A DNA stretch of 64,000 bases from Roseiarcus sp963842835 (GCA_963842835.1 CAWJIB010000006.1:62001-126000); one strand, 5' to 3'. Shown: positions 32,287-42,014, counted from the stretch's first letter. The notes: generated from the sequence alone by a model not told the origin. Numbers and translations: made by a program.

Positions 32287-34584
32287 GTGACAGTGCAGCA
32301 ATCGCAGGGGGAGGCGAGATCTCCAGCGGATCGTGGGCCGGCGGAGCGCTTCGGCGACGGCCGGATGTCCGGTCGCTTCGGGCCGATCGCGGTCAGCGGC
32401 GCGGTGGTGCTGGCGCTCGCGACCTTCATCATTTTCGCTGGCTTCACGCCGATCATTCCGACGCCCACGGTCGTATTGACGATCCTGGTCGGCGACGGCT
32501 TGATCGTCATCTGCCTGCTGGTGCTGATCGTCCTCGAATTGCGCAGCCTTCGCGCCGCGCGTCGCGCCGCGCGCGCCGGGGCGCGGCTGCATAATCGCGT
32601 CGTCGCGCTGTTCTCGCTGGTCGCGGCGATCCCGGCGCTGGTCACGGCGGTCGTCGCGACGGTTTCCGTGGAATGGGCGATCAATCCCGCGTTCATGAAG
32701 GACGTCGGCGCGTTCCTCAACGAATCCGGCGCCTTATCGCAATTGTACCGGGAATCGCAGTGCCGCGCGTTGCTGCGCGAGACGGAGCTCACGGCCGGCG
32801 ATCTCTCGCAGAGCGCGCGCCTGCTGCGCTCGGACTCCCAGATGTTTCGCGACTATCTCGGCGCGCGCTCGCGCGCGCTCGGCTTCACCGTCGCGGCGGT
32901 CATCAAGACCGACGGATCGGTGACGGAGATGGCCGCCGGTTCGGACCCGAAGCTGATCGCCAAGCCGGAGAGCGCCGATTTCAGCGCCGCCGCGGCGCGA
33001 CAGCCGTTCTGCGGCCTGCTGGCTGGAGGCGACGTGTTCGTCGCGATGCGGCCGATCGAAGGTCTCGACGACAGCTTCTTCTATGCGGCGCGGGCGATCA
33101 ATCCGATTTCCGACAAGGTGGCCCGAGACGCCGCGGGCGTTTCAGCGATCTTCGCGAATTTCGAGTCGCATCGGCACAACATCGAGTTGGGATTCGCCAG
33201 CGTGTTCGTGATGCTGTCGCTGACGATGCTGATCTCGGCGGTGTGGATGGGATTGACCTTCGCCAACGAACTCGTCGGGCCAATTCGACGCCTGATACGC
33301 GCCACCGACGAGGTCGCCTCCGGCAATCTCTACGTCCAGGTGCCGACGCGCCGCTCCGAAGGCGACCTCGGCCATCTCGGCGAGACCTTCAACAAGATGA
33401 CGATGGAATTGCGCCAACAGCGCAATCGCCTGACCGCCGCGAACGCGCTCAACGATGAGCGGCGCGCCTTCATCGAGGCGGTGCTCTCCGGCGTGCCCGC
33501 ATGCGTGCTCGGCGTCGATTCCGATGGCGTCATCACGGTCAGCAACGCCGCCGCCGAGCGTTTGCTGTGCCCGAGCCCCGACGCGAAGGGGCTCGTCGGC
33601 CGGCATATCGAAGACGTCTTTCCCCGGCTCGCTCAAATCTTGTCGGAAGCGCGCTCGATGAACCTGAAATCGCATCAGGGGCAGGCGACCTTGCTGCGGC
33701 ATGGCCGCGAACGCCTGCTCAACGTGCGCGTGACCGGGGATCCGCTGCGCGGGGATCAAGGCGCCGTGATCACGCTCGACGACATCAGCGAACTCGTCAC
33801 CGCCCAGCGCAGCGCCGCCTGGGCCGACGTCGCCCGCCGCATCGCGCACGAAATCAAGAACCCGTTGACGCCGATCCAGCTTTCGGCCGAGCGGCTGAAG
33901 CGCCGCTACGGCCGTCTGATCGTCGAAGGCAAGGACGTTTTCGACCAATGCACGGATACGATCATCCGCCAGGTCGACGACATCAAGCGCATGGTCGACG
34001 AGTTCTCCTCCTTCGCCCGCATGCCCAAAGCGCGCCCGATCCGCGACAACCTTTCCGATTGCGTGCGCCAGGCGTTGTTCCTCTTGCGCATCGGCCGGCC
34101 GGAGCTCGCCATCGAGGACGATTTGCCCGAGGAGCCGGTGATGGCCGAATTCGACCGCCGGCTGATATCGCAAGCGCTGACGAATGTGCTGAAGAACGCC
34201 AGCGAGGGGATCGACGCGCTGGAATCGAGCGAGGGAGGAGGCAAGATTTTGGTCGTCTTGCGGGTCGACGCCGAAGGCTTCGCTCGGATCGGCGTCAGCG
34301 ACAATGGCAAGGGATTTCCGGCCGAGGATCGCCACAAATTGGTCGAACCCTATGTGACCACGCGCGCCGAGGGCACAGGCCTCGGCCTGCCGATCGTCAT
34401 GAAGATATTCGAGGACCATCGCGGCGGCGTCGAGTTGCTCGACGGCTTGCCGCGCCGCGACGGCGGCCACGGCGCTCAAGTCTTGATGAAGCTGCCCATT
34501 CGGCTTGAACAAGCGCCGGCCGACGGTTCGCCCGCCGAAAGCCCTCCCAAGGAATCCCTTCCCAATTCAGCCAGGTCGTTCTGA
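32287..34584 (+). CDS. ntrY: membrane sensor histidine kinase NtrY
   Basis: This protein of about 765 aa begins with several membrane helices and has a periplasmic sensor region (about 130-280). A further membrane helix precedes a HAMP domain (ELVGPIRRLIRATDEVASGNL), a PAS domain (VPACVLGVDSDGVITVSN), HisKA with RRIAHEIKNPLTPIQ, and an HATPase with NVLKNASEG and GTGLGLPIV. The start is uncertain: a GTG at 32287 is chosen, the frame is open from a TTG at 32230, and an ATG lies at 32365. It partners NtrX, whose ATG overlaps the ntrY stop by one base. NtrYX is linked to nitrogen, redox and envelope control in alphaproteobacteria. Confidence 0.9.
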   Translation: MTVQQSQGEARSPADRGPAERFGDGRMSGRFGPIAVSGAVVLALATFIIFAGFTPIIPTPTVVLTILVGDGLIVICLLVLIVLELRSLRAARRAARAGARLHNRVVALFSLVAAIPALVTAVVATVSVEWAINPAFMKDVGAFLNESGALSQLYRESQCRALLRETELTAGDLSQSARLLRSDSQMFRDYLGARSRALGFTVAAVIKTDGSVTEMAAGSDPKLIAKPESADFSAAAARQPFCGLLAGGDVFVAMRPIEGLDDSFFYAARAINPISDKVARDAAGVSAIFANFESHRHNIELGFASVFVMLSLTMLISAVWMGLTFANELVGPIRRLIRATDEVASGNLYVQVPTRRSEGDLGHLGETFNKMTMELRQQRNRLTAANALNDERRAFIEAVLSGVPACVLGVDSDGVITVSNAAAERLLCPSPDAKGLVGRHIEDVFPRLAQILSEARSMNLKSHQGQATLLRHGRERLLNVRVTGDPLRGDQGAVITLDDISELVTAQRSAAWADVARRIAHEIKNPLTPIQLSAERLKRRYGRLIVEGKDVFDQCTDTIIRQVDDIKRMVDEFSSFARMPKARPIRDNLSDCVRQALFLLRIGRPELAIEDDLPEEPVMAEFDRRLISQALTNVLKNASEGIDALESSEGGGKILVVLRVDAEGFARIGVSDNGKGFPAEDRHKLVEPYVTTRAEGTGLGLPIVMKIFEDHRGGVELLDGLPRRDGGHGAQVLMKLPIRLEQAPADGSPAESPPKESLPNSARSF

Positions 34585-35951
34585 TGCCCGCTGATATCCT
34601 GATCGTCGACGACGAAGACGACATTCGTGAACTCGTCTCGGGCATTCTCTCCGACGAAGGGCACGGCACGCGCCTGGCGCGCAATTCCGACGAGGCGCTG
34701 GCCGCGATCGAAGCGCGCCGGCCGCAACTCGTGCTGCTCGACATCTGGTTGCAAGGCTCGCGGCTGGACGGCCTGCAACTGCTGGAGATCATCAAAGAGC
34801 AGCACCAGAACGTGCCGGTCGTGATGATTTCCGGCCACGGCAACATCGAGACCGCCGTGACCGCGATCAAGCTCGGCGCTTACGATTTCATCGAAAAGCC
34901 GTTCAAGGCGGATCGGCTGATCCTGATCGCTGAGCGCGCGCTGGAGACGTCCCGGCTCAAGCGTGAAGTGAACGATCTGCGCGCCCGCGCCGGCGCGGTC
35001 AATCGCATGGTCGGGACTTCCTCCGCGATCGCGAACCTCAAGCGAATCGTCGAACGGCTCGGCCCGGCGAATTCGCGCGTGCTCATTTCCGGTCCTGCGG
35101 GGACGGGCAAGGAATTGACCGCGCGGCTTATCCACGCGCATTCCGTGCGCGCCGAGGGTCCGTTCGTCGTTCTCAACGCGCCGACGATCACACCGGAGAA
35201 CATGGAGAGCGAGCTGTTCGGCATCGAGGCGGGCCCCGAGCGGTCGCGGCGCGTGGGCGCGCTGGAAGAGGCGCACGGCGGCACGCTCTATCTCGACGAA
35301 GTCGCCGATATGCCGCTGGAGACGCAGGCGAAAATCCTGCGCGTGCTCGTCGACCAGAATTTTCAGCGCGTCGGCGGATCGGCGCGCGTCCATGTCGACG
35401 TCAGGATCATCTCCTCGACGAGCCGCGACCTCGCCCAGGCGATCACCGACGGGCAGTTCCGCGAGGATCTCTTCCACCGTCTCTCGGTCGTGCCGATTCG
35501 CGTTCCCTCGCTCGCCGAACGGCGCGAGGACATTCCCGAACTCGTCCAATATTTCATGGAACAAGTCGCAGCGACCATGGGCGTGCCGCCACGGCGCATC
35601 GCCAGCGACGCGATGGCGGTGCTGCAATCGCACGACTGGCCAGGCAACATCAGGCAGTTGCGCAACAATATCGAGCGGCTGATGATTCTGGTGGCGGGCG
35701 ATCCGGAGGCGGAAATCACCGCCCCGATGCTGCCTTCCGAAGTCGGCGCCCTGGTGCCGGCCATTCCCACGGGCGTCGGCGGCGAAAAATTGATGAGCAT
35801 CCCGTTGCGCGAGGCGCGCGAAGTGTTCGAGCGCGAATATCTGATCGCGCAAATCAACCGCTTCGGCGGCAATATCTCCCGCACCGCCGAGTTCATCGGC
35901 ATGGAGCGCTCGGCTTTGCATCGCAAGCTGAAGTCGCTCGGCGTCGATTAG
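34584..35951 (+). CDS. ntrX: response regulator NtrX
   Basis: This 455-aa NtrC-family regulator has a receiver domain with acceptor Asp in VLLDIWLQGSRLDG. An AAA+ domain (GPAGTGKE, GGTLYLDEVADMP) and a C-terminal Fis helix-turn-helix (ISRTAEFIGMERSALHRKLKSL) follow. The GAFTGA loop needed to engage sigma-54 is replaced by sequence around EAGPERSRRVGALEEA, as known for alphaproteobacterial NtrX, so it probably works without sigma-54. The gene is coupled to ntrY by a one-base overlap. Confidence 0.94.
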   Translation: MPADILIVDDEDDIRELVSGILSDEGHGTRLARNSDEALAAIEARRPQLVLLDIWLQGSRLDGLQLLEIIKEQHQNVPVVMISGHGNIETAVTAIKLGAYDFIEKPFKADRLILIAERALETSRLKREVNDLRARAGAVNRMVGTSSAIANLKRIVERLGPANSRVLISGPAGTGKELTARLIHAHSVRAEGPFVVLNAPTITPENMESELFGIEAGPERSRRVGALEEAHGGTLYLDEVADMPLETQAKILRVLVDQNFQRVGGSARVHVDVRIISSTSRDLAQAITDGQFREDLFHRLSVVPIRVPSLAERREDIPELVQYFMEQVAATMGVPPRRIASDAMAVLQSHDWPGNIRQLRNNIERLMILVAGDPEAEITAPMLPSEVGALVPAIPTGVGGEKLMSIPLREAREVFEREYLIAQINRFGGNISRTAEFIGMERSALHRKLKSLGVD

Positions 35952-35977
35952 ACCCGAAGCCCCCGATCGAGATTGCG

Positions 35978-36835
35978 ATGTCCCGCCTCGCCTATGTCAA
36001 TGGCCGTTACGTTCGCCTCGCCGAGGCGGCCGTCTCGATCCAGGATCGCGCGTTCCAGTTCGGCGACGGCGTTTACGAGGTTTGCCAAGTCCAAGGCGGC
36101 GCGCTGATCGACGAGACGCGCCATCTCGCGCGCCTCGAAGCCTCGCTCAGGGCCTTGCGCATCGCCGCTCCCGTCGGCCCGGCGGCGCTGCGCCGCATCC
36201 TGCGCGAAGTCGTGGCGCGCAATCGCGTGCGCGACGGCCTCGTCTATATCCAGATTTCGCGCGGCGTCGCCCGCCGTGATCACGGCTTTCCCGCCGGCGC
36301 CGTTCCGCCTGGCCTCGTCGTCTCGGCCAAATCGATCGACCCGCGGGTCGGCGAAGCGAACGCCAGCCGCGGCGTAAGCGTCATCAGCCTGCCCGACGAA
36401 CGCTGGGCGCAGCCGCATATCAAGACATTGCAGCTGTTGCCGAATGTTTTGGCGAAACAAGCCGCGCGCGAGGCCGGCGCCTATGAGGCCTGGTTCGTCG
36501 ATTCCGCCGGCTTCGTCACCGAGGGCGCTTCGACCAACGCCTGGATTGTCGCCGAGGACGGCGCGCTCGTCACGCGGCAGACCGATCGGGCGATCCTGCG
36601 CGGCGTGACGCGGTCGACTTTGCTCGAGGTCGCCGCGCGCGAAGGATTTTCGTTGCAGGAGCGTCCTTTTTCGCTCGAAGAGGCCTATCGCGCGCGCGAA
36701 GCGTTCTTTTCCAGCGCGACGACGATCGCCATGCCGGTCGTCGCCATCGACGGCCGGACGATCGGCGACGGCCGCCCGGGGCCGTTGACGCTCGCGCTGC
36801 GCCGCAAGTTCCATGACGTCGCGCAACGCAGTTAA
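35978..36835 (+). CDS. dat: D-amino-acid aminotransferase (PLP fold type IV)
   Basis: This 285-aa protein shows RAFQFGDGVYEVCQV near the N-terminus, the PLP-lysine in QPHIKTLQLLPNVLAKQ (about residue 149), and the phosphate-cup motif EGASTNAW (about 185). These are diagnostic of class IV aminotransferases of the D-alanine transaminase type. A branched-chain aminotransferase or aminodeoxychorismate lyase is less likely from the IKxLxLLxNVLAK motif. It sits between ntrX and hfq, where a dat-like gene is often found in Hyphomicrobiales. Confidence 0.9.
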   Translation: MSRLAYVNGRYVRLAEAAVSIQDRAFQFGDGVYEVCQVQGGALIDETRHLARLEASLRALRIAAPVGPAALRRILREVVARNRVRDGLVYIQISRGVARRDHGFPAGAVPPGLVVSAKSIDPRVGEANASRGVSVISLPDERWAQPHIKTLQLLPNVLAKQAAREAGAYEAWFVDSAGFVTEGASTNAWIVAEDGALVTRQTDRAILRGVTRSTLLEVAAREGFSLQERPFSLEEAYRAREAFFSSATTIAMPVVAIDGRTIGDGRPGPLTLALRRKFHDVAQRS

Positions 36836-36984
36836 ACGATTTTTCCACGCTTTCTCGGCGCGCGGATGGCGCGCGCGCGCGAAGATGCTATAGCTTCGGG
36901 CGGGTTCGCGCGGGGCGGGGCGCGTCGAGCCGGAACAACGAAATGGCCGCGCCAAGCGGCCCAACTCTAAAGTGGGGTAAACTC

Positions 36985-37239
36985 ATGCCTAGCGAAAAGA
37001 CGCAGAATTTGCAGGACACGTTCCTGAATCATGTGCGCAAGACCAAGACTTCCGTCACGATCTTTCTCGTCAACGGCGTAAAATTGCAGGGCTTCGTGAC
37101 CTGGTTCGACAATTTTTGCGTTCTGTTGCGGCGCGACGGCCATTCGCAGCTCGTTTACAAGCACGCGATCTCGACCATCATGCCCGCGAGCCCGATCACC
37201 ATGTTCGAGGCGGTGGAAGAGGGCGCGGACCAACATTGA
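36985..37239 (+). CDS. hfq: RNA chaperone Hfq
   Basis: This 84-aa protein has the Sm1 motif (TSVTIFLVNGVKLQGFVTWFDNF) and the Hfq-specific Sm2 sequence YKHAISTIMP. The start at 36985 follows GGGG and matches the family's MPSEKTQNLQDTFLN beginning; an upstream in-frame ATG at 36943 is not conserved-looking. Hfq hexamers mediate small RNA-mRNA pairing. hflX follows eight bases later. Confidence 0.97.
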   Translation: MPSEKTQNLQDTFLNHVRKTKTSVTIFLVNGVKLQGFVTWFDNFCVLLRRDGHSQLVYKHAISTIMPASPITMFEAVEEGADQH

Positions 37240-37246
37240 GAGCCCA

Positions 37247-38593
37247 TTGACCCAGTTCGGCGCCGGGGAAGGCCTCGGCAAACGCGAAGAGGCGGTCGCG
37301 GCCCATACGCGAACGCTGGTCGTTTGTCCCTATTCGACTTCGCGCGGCGCGCTTGCCGAGCGCGCGAGCGCGCGCAGCCCGGAGGCGCGGCGCGAGGAGG
37401 CGGTCGGCCTTGCGCTCGCCATCGATCTCAACGTCGTCAATTCGACGCTCGTCGCGTTGAGCGAGATCCGTCCAGCGACCTACCTCGGCAAGGGTAAGGT
37501 CGCCGAACTCGCGGAGCGCGCGAAGGGCGAGGAAATCGACCTCGTGGTGATGGACTGCGCGCTTTCGCCGGTGCAGCAGCGCAATCTCGAGAAGGAGTTC
37601 AAGGCCAAGGTCATCGACCGCACCGGCCTGATCCTGGAGATATTCGGGCGCCGCGCGCGCACCGCCGAAGGCGCGCTGCAGGTCGAGCTGGCGCATCTTA
37701 ACTATCAGAAATCGCGGCTGGTGCGCTCCTGGACGCACTTGGAGCGCCAGCGCGGCGGCTTCGGCTTCCTCGGCGGCCCCGGCGAAACGCAGATCGAGAC
37801 CGACCGCCGGCTCATCGAGGAGCGCATGATCCGCATCGAGCGCGATCTCGAAAAGGTCAAGAAGACGCGCGCGCTGCATCGCGCCAGCCGCGCCGAGGTT
37901 CCCTATCCGATCGTCGCGCTTGTCGGCTACACCAACGCGGGCAAGTCGACCTTGTTCAACCGCCTGACGCGCGCCGAGGTCGTCGCGGCCGACATGCTGT
38001 TCGCCACGCTCGATCCGACGATGCGGCTCATCAGGCTGCCGCACGGCGGCGCAGCGATCCTCTCCGACACCGTGGGATTCATCTCGGACCTGCCGACGAT
38101 GCTGATTTCGGCGTTCCGCGCCACGCTCGAAGAGGTGCGCGCCGCCGACGTCATCATCCATGTCCGCGACATCGCCCACGCCGATACCGAAGCCCAGGCG
38201 AAGGACGTCGAGGCGATCCTCGCAGAACTCGGCGTTGCAGGCGCCGCGGATAAATTGATCGAGGCCTGGAACAAGCTCGACAAGCTCGATGCCGACCATC
38301 GCGCCGCCCTCGCGCTGGGACAGGGCGAAGGCGCGCCGATCGCCGTTTCCGCGCTGACCGGCGAGGGCATCGACAAGCTGCTCGCCGCCATCGAGACGCG
38401 CCTGGCGCGCGGGCGCTCGCTGATCGACCTCGACCTCGAGGCCGCCGACGGGCAGGGGCTGCACTGGCTCTACCAGCACACCGAAGTGATGGCGCGCGAG
38501 AACGCCGAAGACGGCCATGTCCATGTGACCGTGCGCGTGCCGCCGGACAAGGTCGCGCGGGTGAAGCGGCGGTTCGCGGGGGCGCGCGGGTAG
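37247..38593 (+). CDS. hflX: GTPase HflX
   Basis: This 448-aa ribosome-associated GTPase has the N-terminal HflX domain (ATYLGKGKVAEL, RNLEKEFKAKVIDRTGLILEIF) and the linker GGFGFLGGPGETQIETDRR. The G domain has G1 GYTNAGKST (about residue 226), G3 DTVGFISDLP and G4 NKLDKL. It splits stalled ribosomes. A TTG at 37247 is the likely start because no ATG occurs before the conserved TLVVCPY. It is immediately downstream of hfq, the usual pairing. Confidence 0.95.
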   Translation: MTQFGAGEGLGKREEAVAAHTRTLVVCPYSTSRGALAERASARSPEARREEAVGLALAIDLNVVNSTLVALSEIRPATYLGKGKVAELAERAKGEEIDLVVMDCALSPVQQRNLEKEFKAKVIDRTGLILEIFGRRARTAEGALQVELAHLNYQKSRLVRSWTHLERQRGGFGFLGGPGETQIETDRRLIEERMIRIERDLEKVKKTRALHRASRAEVPYPIVALVGYTNAGKSTLFNRLTRAEVVAADMLFATLDPTMRLIRLPHGGAAILSDTVGFISDLPTMLISAFRATLEEVRAADVIIHVRDIAHADTEAQAKDVEAILAELGVAGAADKLIEAWNKLDKLDADHRAALALGQGEGAPIAVSALTGEGIDKLLAAIETRLARGRSLIDLDLEAADGQGLHWLYQHTEVMARENAEDGHVHVTVRVPPDKVARVKRRFAGARG

Positions 38594-38596
38594 GGT

Positions 38597-38668
38597 GTGC
38601 GCCCCTTTCCCCTCGCGGGGGAAGGCGGCCCTCGCGTCAGCGAAGGCCGGATGAGGAGGGTCGCGCGT
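38597..38668. repeat. REP-like intergenic hairpin repeat
   Basis: CTTTCCCC/GGGGGAAG forms a hairpin, followed by GGCCCTCGCGTCAGCGAAGGCCGGATGAGGAGGG. This combination is typical of dispersed intergenic repeats in alphaproteobacterial genomes. It lies just after hflX and may also assist termination. Only one copy is in this window. Confidence 0.45.
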
Positions 38669-38795
38669 AAGCGCGCCGGTTGCCGACTCCGCCTGGCTTG
38701 ACCCGGCGCCGTGAAGCCATGTTAGCCTCGCTCGCGCGGCCGCAGGCCGGTTCGCGGCGCTGCGCGTGCGAGAACCCGACGGGGAGTGCGCGTCC

Positions 38796-39248
38796 ATGAA
38801 GAAACTGACGGTCAACGGCGTCGTGCGCGATTTCGACGTCGAACCGGACACGCCGCTTCTCTGGGTCATCCGGGACACGCTCGGGCTGACGGGCACGAAA
38901 TTCGGCTGCGGGATCGCCGCTTGCGGCGCCTGCACGGTGCTGATCGGCGACGAGGCCGTGCGCTCGTGTTCGGTCCTGGCCGCCGATCTCGACGGCGCCG
39001 TCGTCACCACCATCGAAGGGCTCTCGCGGGATCGCGGCCATCCGCTGCAACAGGCCTGGATCGCCGAGCAGGTTCCCCAATGCGGCTATTGCCAGTCCGG
39101 GATGATCCTCGCCGCCGCGGCGCTGCTCAAGGCCAATCCGAAGCCGAGCGACGCCGACATCGACGCGGCGATCACCAACATCTGCCGCTGCGGAACCTAT
39201 CCGCGGGTGCGCGCGGCGATTCACAAGGCGGCGGAGGCGATGCGATGA
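38796..39248 (+). CDS. iorA: (2Fe-2S) small subunit of an isoquinoline 1-oxidoreductase-type hydroxylase
   Basis: This 150-aa protein binds two [2Fe-2S] clusters. The plant-type cluster ligands lie in CGIAACGACTV plus a later cysteine (CSVLAADL). The second set is CGYCQSGM and CRCG near the C-terminus. It transfers electrons from the molybdenum subunit encoded directly downstream (ATGA overlap). GGGGAG precedes the start. No FAD subunit gene is present, as in IorAB-type enzymes that donate to cytochromes or quinones. Confidence 0.9.
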   Translation: MKKLTVNGVVRDFDVEPDTPLLWVIRDTLGLTGTKFGCGIAACGACTVLIGDEAVRSCSVLAADLDGAVVTTIEGLSRDRGHPLQQAWIAEQVPQCGYCQSGMILAAAALLKANPKPSDADIDAAITNICRCGTYPRVRAAIHKAAEAMR

Positions 39249-41485
39249 GGCTCCGTCCTTCGCGGCGCGCGGTGCTGATCGGCGGCGGCGCGCTCGGCCT
39301 TCTCATCGGCGTCGGCGCCTGGCGCCTCAGCAGGAAGCGCGCTTCGCTCGCCGGAACGCTCGACGCCGACGGCGCCTTTCTGCACGATTGGATCCACGTC
39401 GGACGCGACGGCGTCGTGACGCTGCGCACTGGCCTTTCGGAAATGGGGCAGGGCGCCTTCACCGGCGTCGCGACGCTGGTCGCCGAAGAGCTCGGCTGCC
39501 GGCTCGAGGCGATGCGGGTCGAGACCGGCCCCGCCTCGGACGCTTTCAAGAACATCGCCGTCGGACGCGACGCGCTGGCGCCGAATCATGGCTTCGCCCA
39601 GGGCGAGCCCTCCGGGCTTACGGGCGCCGTGATCGATTTCGTCGCCGAGGCGGCGACGATGCAGATCACTGGGGGCTCGTCGACGATCGTCGACCGGTTC
39701 ACGCGGGCGCGTCGGGCCGGCGCGGCGGCGCGGGCGATGTTGACCCAAGCGGCGGCGCGCCGGTGGGGCGTCGAGCCCGCGCAATGCGCGGTCCGGGACG
39801 GCGCCGTCGTTCACGCCGCCTCGAAGCGCAGCGAAAACTTCGGCGACCTCGCGCTCGACGCCGCCAAGGAGACCCCGCCGGCGACGATCGCGTTGAAGCC
39901 GCGAGAAGAATGGACGCTGATCGGGGCGCAAACGACCGCCCGCGTCGACATCCCGGAAAAGATCGACGGCTCGGCGAAATTCGGCGCCGACGTGCGCCGG
40001 CCGGGCATGCTGTTCGCGGCGATCGCCCATTGCCCGACCTTCGGCGGCGAGTTGAAGAGCGTCGACGAAGCCGCCGCGAGCGGGATGCCCGGCGTCGTCA
40101 AGATCGTTTCCCTGCCGAGCGCCGTCGCCGCGGTCGCCGACTCGACCTGGCGCGCCAAGCGCGCGCTCGCCGCGCTGAAGATCGTCTGGGACGCGGGACC
40201 GGCCGCCGCGCTCGACAGCGCCGCGATCGCGGGGTCGTTCGCCCAGGCGATCGAGCGGGCGGGCAAGGCGGAAGCCGAAGGCGATTTCGCCGCGGCCTAC
40301 GGGAGCGCGCCCAAGAAACTCGTCGCCGACTATTCGCTACCCTATCTCGCCCATGCGACGATGGAGCCGATGAACTGCACGGCCGAGGTCGGCGCCGATT
40401 TCGTCGAGGTCTGGGCGCCCACGCAGGCGCAGAGCGACGCCGTCGCCGCCGCCGCCAAGGCGGCCGGGGTCGGCGCGGACAAGGTGCGCTTGCATACGAC
40501 TTATCTCGGCGGCGGTTTCGGCCGGCGCCTCGAATCCGACACGGTCGCCGAGGCCGTGAGGCTGGCCAAGGTCGTCGGCAAGCCCGTGCAGGTCCTGTGG
40601 TCGCGCGAAGAGGACATCCAGCATGATTTCTACCGCCCCGCCGCGCTGGTGCGCGCTGAAGGCGGCCTCGATGCGACGGGGCGCCCGACCGCGCTGCGTT
40701 TCGCCATCGCGAGCCAGTCGATCCTCGCGCGCGTCTATCCGGCGATGACCTGGATCGGCCCGGACGCCACGCAAGTCGAGGGCGCCGTCGGCGCGCCCTA
40801 CGCGATCTCCGGCAAACGCGTCGACGTGATTGCGGTCGACAACGCGGTTCCCGTGGGCCCCTGGCGGTCCGTCGGTCACTCCATCACCGCCTTCGCCAAG
40901 GAGAGTTTTATCGACGAAATGGCGCATGAAGCCGGCGCCGACCCGCTCGCCTTTCGACTGGCGATGCTCGCCGACGAGCCGCGCTTCGCCGCGCTGTTGA
41001 GGCTGGCGGCTGACAAAGCCGGCTGGGGGACATCTCTCGGGGCGGGGCGGGGGCGCGGGATCGCGCTGCACGCTTCGTTTCAGAGCGCGGTCGCAGAGAT
41101 CGTCGAAGTCTCGATCGGCGCCGCAAACGCGCTCAGGGTCGAGCGCGTGATCGCCGCGGTCGATTGCGGAACAGTCGTCAATCCCGACATCGTGCGCGCG
41201 CAGATCGAGGGCGCGATCGTCTTCGCCCTGTCGGCCGCCTTGTTCGGCAAGATCACGATTCGCGGCGGTCGGGTCGAGCAGCAGAACTTTCCCGACTACG
41301 ACGTCGTGCGCTTAGCCCAGGCGCCGCGCGTCGAAGTTCACCTCGTCGACAACGCCGAACCGCCCGGCGGCGTCGGCGAACCCGGCGCGCCGCCGCTCGC
41401 CCCCGCGCTCGCCAATGCGATTTTTGCCGCGACCGGCAAGCGTCTGAGGTCGCTGCCGATCGTCGATTCCGGGTTCACGGCGTAG
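39245..41485 (+). CDS. iorB: molybdopterin-binding subunit of an isoquinoline 1-oxidoreductase-type hydroxylase
   Basis: This 746-aa protein starts with a twin-arginine-like signal (SRRAVLIGGGALGLLIGVGAW). Molybdopterin-binding segments follow: TGLSEMGQGAFTGVATLVAEELG, TYLGGGFGRRLESD (about 420-433) and GGVGEPGAPPLAPALANAI (about 705-723), where the glutamate is the catalytic base of the xanthine oxidase family. It should sit in the periplasm or at the membrane and hydroxylate or oxidise an aromatic N-heterocycle or aldehyde; the substrate is unknown. The pair with iorA is the complete two-subunit form. Confidence 0.9.
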   Translation: MRLRPSRRAVLIGGGALGLLIGVGAWRLSRKRASLAGTLDADGAFLHDWIHVGRDGVVTLRTGLSEMGQGAFTGVATLVAEELGCRLEAMRVETGPASDAFKNIAVGRDALAPNHGFAQGEPSGLTGAVIDFVAEAATMQITGGSSTIVDRFTRARRAGAAARAMLTQAAARRWGVEPAQCAVRDGAVVHAASKRSENFGDLALDAAKETPPATIALKPREEWTLIGAQTTARVDIPEKIDGSAKFGADVRRPGMLFAAIAHCPTFGGELKSVDEAAASGMPGVVKIVSLPSAVAAVADSTWRAKRALAALKIVWDAGPAAALDSAAIAGSFAQAIERAGKAEAEGDFAAAYGSAPKKLVADYSLPYLAHATMEPMNCTAEVGADFVEVWAPTQAQSDAVAAAAKAAGVGADKVRLHTTYLGGGFGRRLESDTVAEAVRLAKVVGKPVQVLWSREEDIQHDFYRPAALVRAEGGLDATGRPTALRFAIASQSILARVYPAMTWIGPDATQVEGAVGAPYAISGKRVDVIAVDNAVPVGPWRSVGHSITAFAKESFIDEMAHEAGADPLAFRLAMLADEPRFAALLRLAADKAGWGTSLGAGRGRGIALHASFQSAVAEIVEVSIGAANALRVERVIAAVDCGTVVNPDIVRAQIEGAIVFALSAALFGKITIRGGRVEQQNFPDYDVVRLAQAPRVEVHLVDNAEPPGGVGEPGAPPLAPALANAIFAATGKRLRSLPIVDSGFTA

Positions 41486-41498
41486 GCGGGGGAGGGCC

Positions 41499-42014
41499 AT
41501 GGCGCTGGATCTGAAGAGCCGGCCGAACCGGATTCCCTGGCCGCCGCTGATCGTCGTGGGAGCGGCTGCGCTGGCGTTCCTGGCTCAGCGCACTTATCCC
41601 GTGGGCCTGGGCTTAGGGTCCGGCGCGCGCTGGCTCGGCTGGGCGTTGATCGCGGTGGGCGTCGGCCTCGACCTTTGGGCGATCGCGACCCTCTCGCGCG
41701 CTCGCGTCAACATCCTGCCGCACCGCGCGGCCGAAGGCCTCGTCACCAGCGGACCCTTCGCCTTCACGCGCAATCCGATCTATCTCGGCAACACCGCCGC
41801 GCTCATCGGCGTCGGCGGGGCGGCGAATTCTCTCTGGTTCGTCGTCGGCGCGCTCGTCGCGGCCAAGCTCGTCGAGGTTCTCGCCATCCGGCGAGAGGAG
41901 ACGCATCTGGCGCTTCGGTTCGGGAGTCGATGGGTCGACTACGCGGCGCGCACGCCGCGCTGGCTCGGCCTGCCTTCGGCGGCGCGCCGGGGCCCAGGCG
42001 AGGGGGCGGCTTAA
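41499..42014 (+). CDS. isoprenylcysteine carboxyl methyltransferase/phospholipid methyltransferase-like membrane protein
   Basis: This 171-aa protein has four or so membrane helices and the family motif GPFAFTRNPIYLGNTAALIG (about residues 88-107). The C-terminal EETHLALRFGSRWVDYAARTPRWLG follows. ICMT-like bacterial proteins are membrane methyltransferases of usually unknown substrate. It begins 13 bases after iorB with GGGGGAGGGCC as ribosome-binding site, so it may be co-transcribed. Confidence 0.8.
   Translation: MALDLKSRPNRIPWPPLIVVGAAALAFLAQRTYPVGLGLGSGARWLGWALIAVGVGLDLWAIATLSRARVNILPHRAAEGLVTSGPFAFTRNPIYLGNTAALIGVGGAANSLWFVVGALVAAKLVEVLAIRREETHLALRFGSRWVDYAARTPRWLGLPSAARRGPGEGAA

Noticed and set aside
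37196..39013. 605-codon minus-strand frame across hflX
   Set aside because: Antisense of a clear HflX; no recognisable family.
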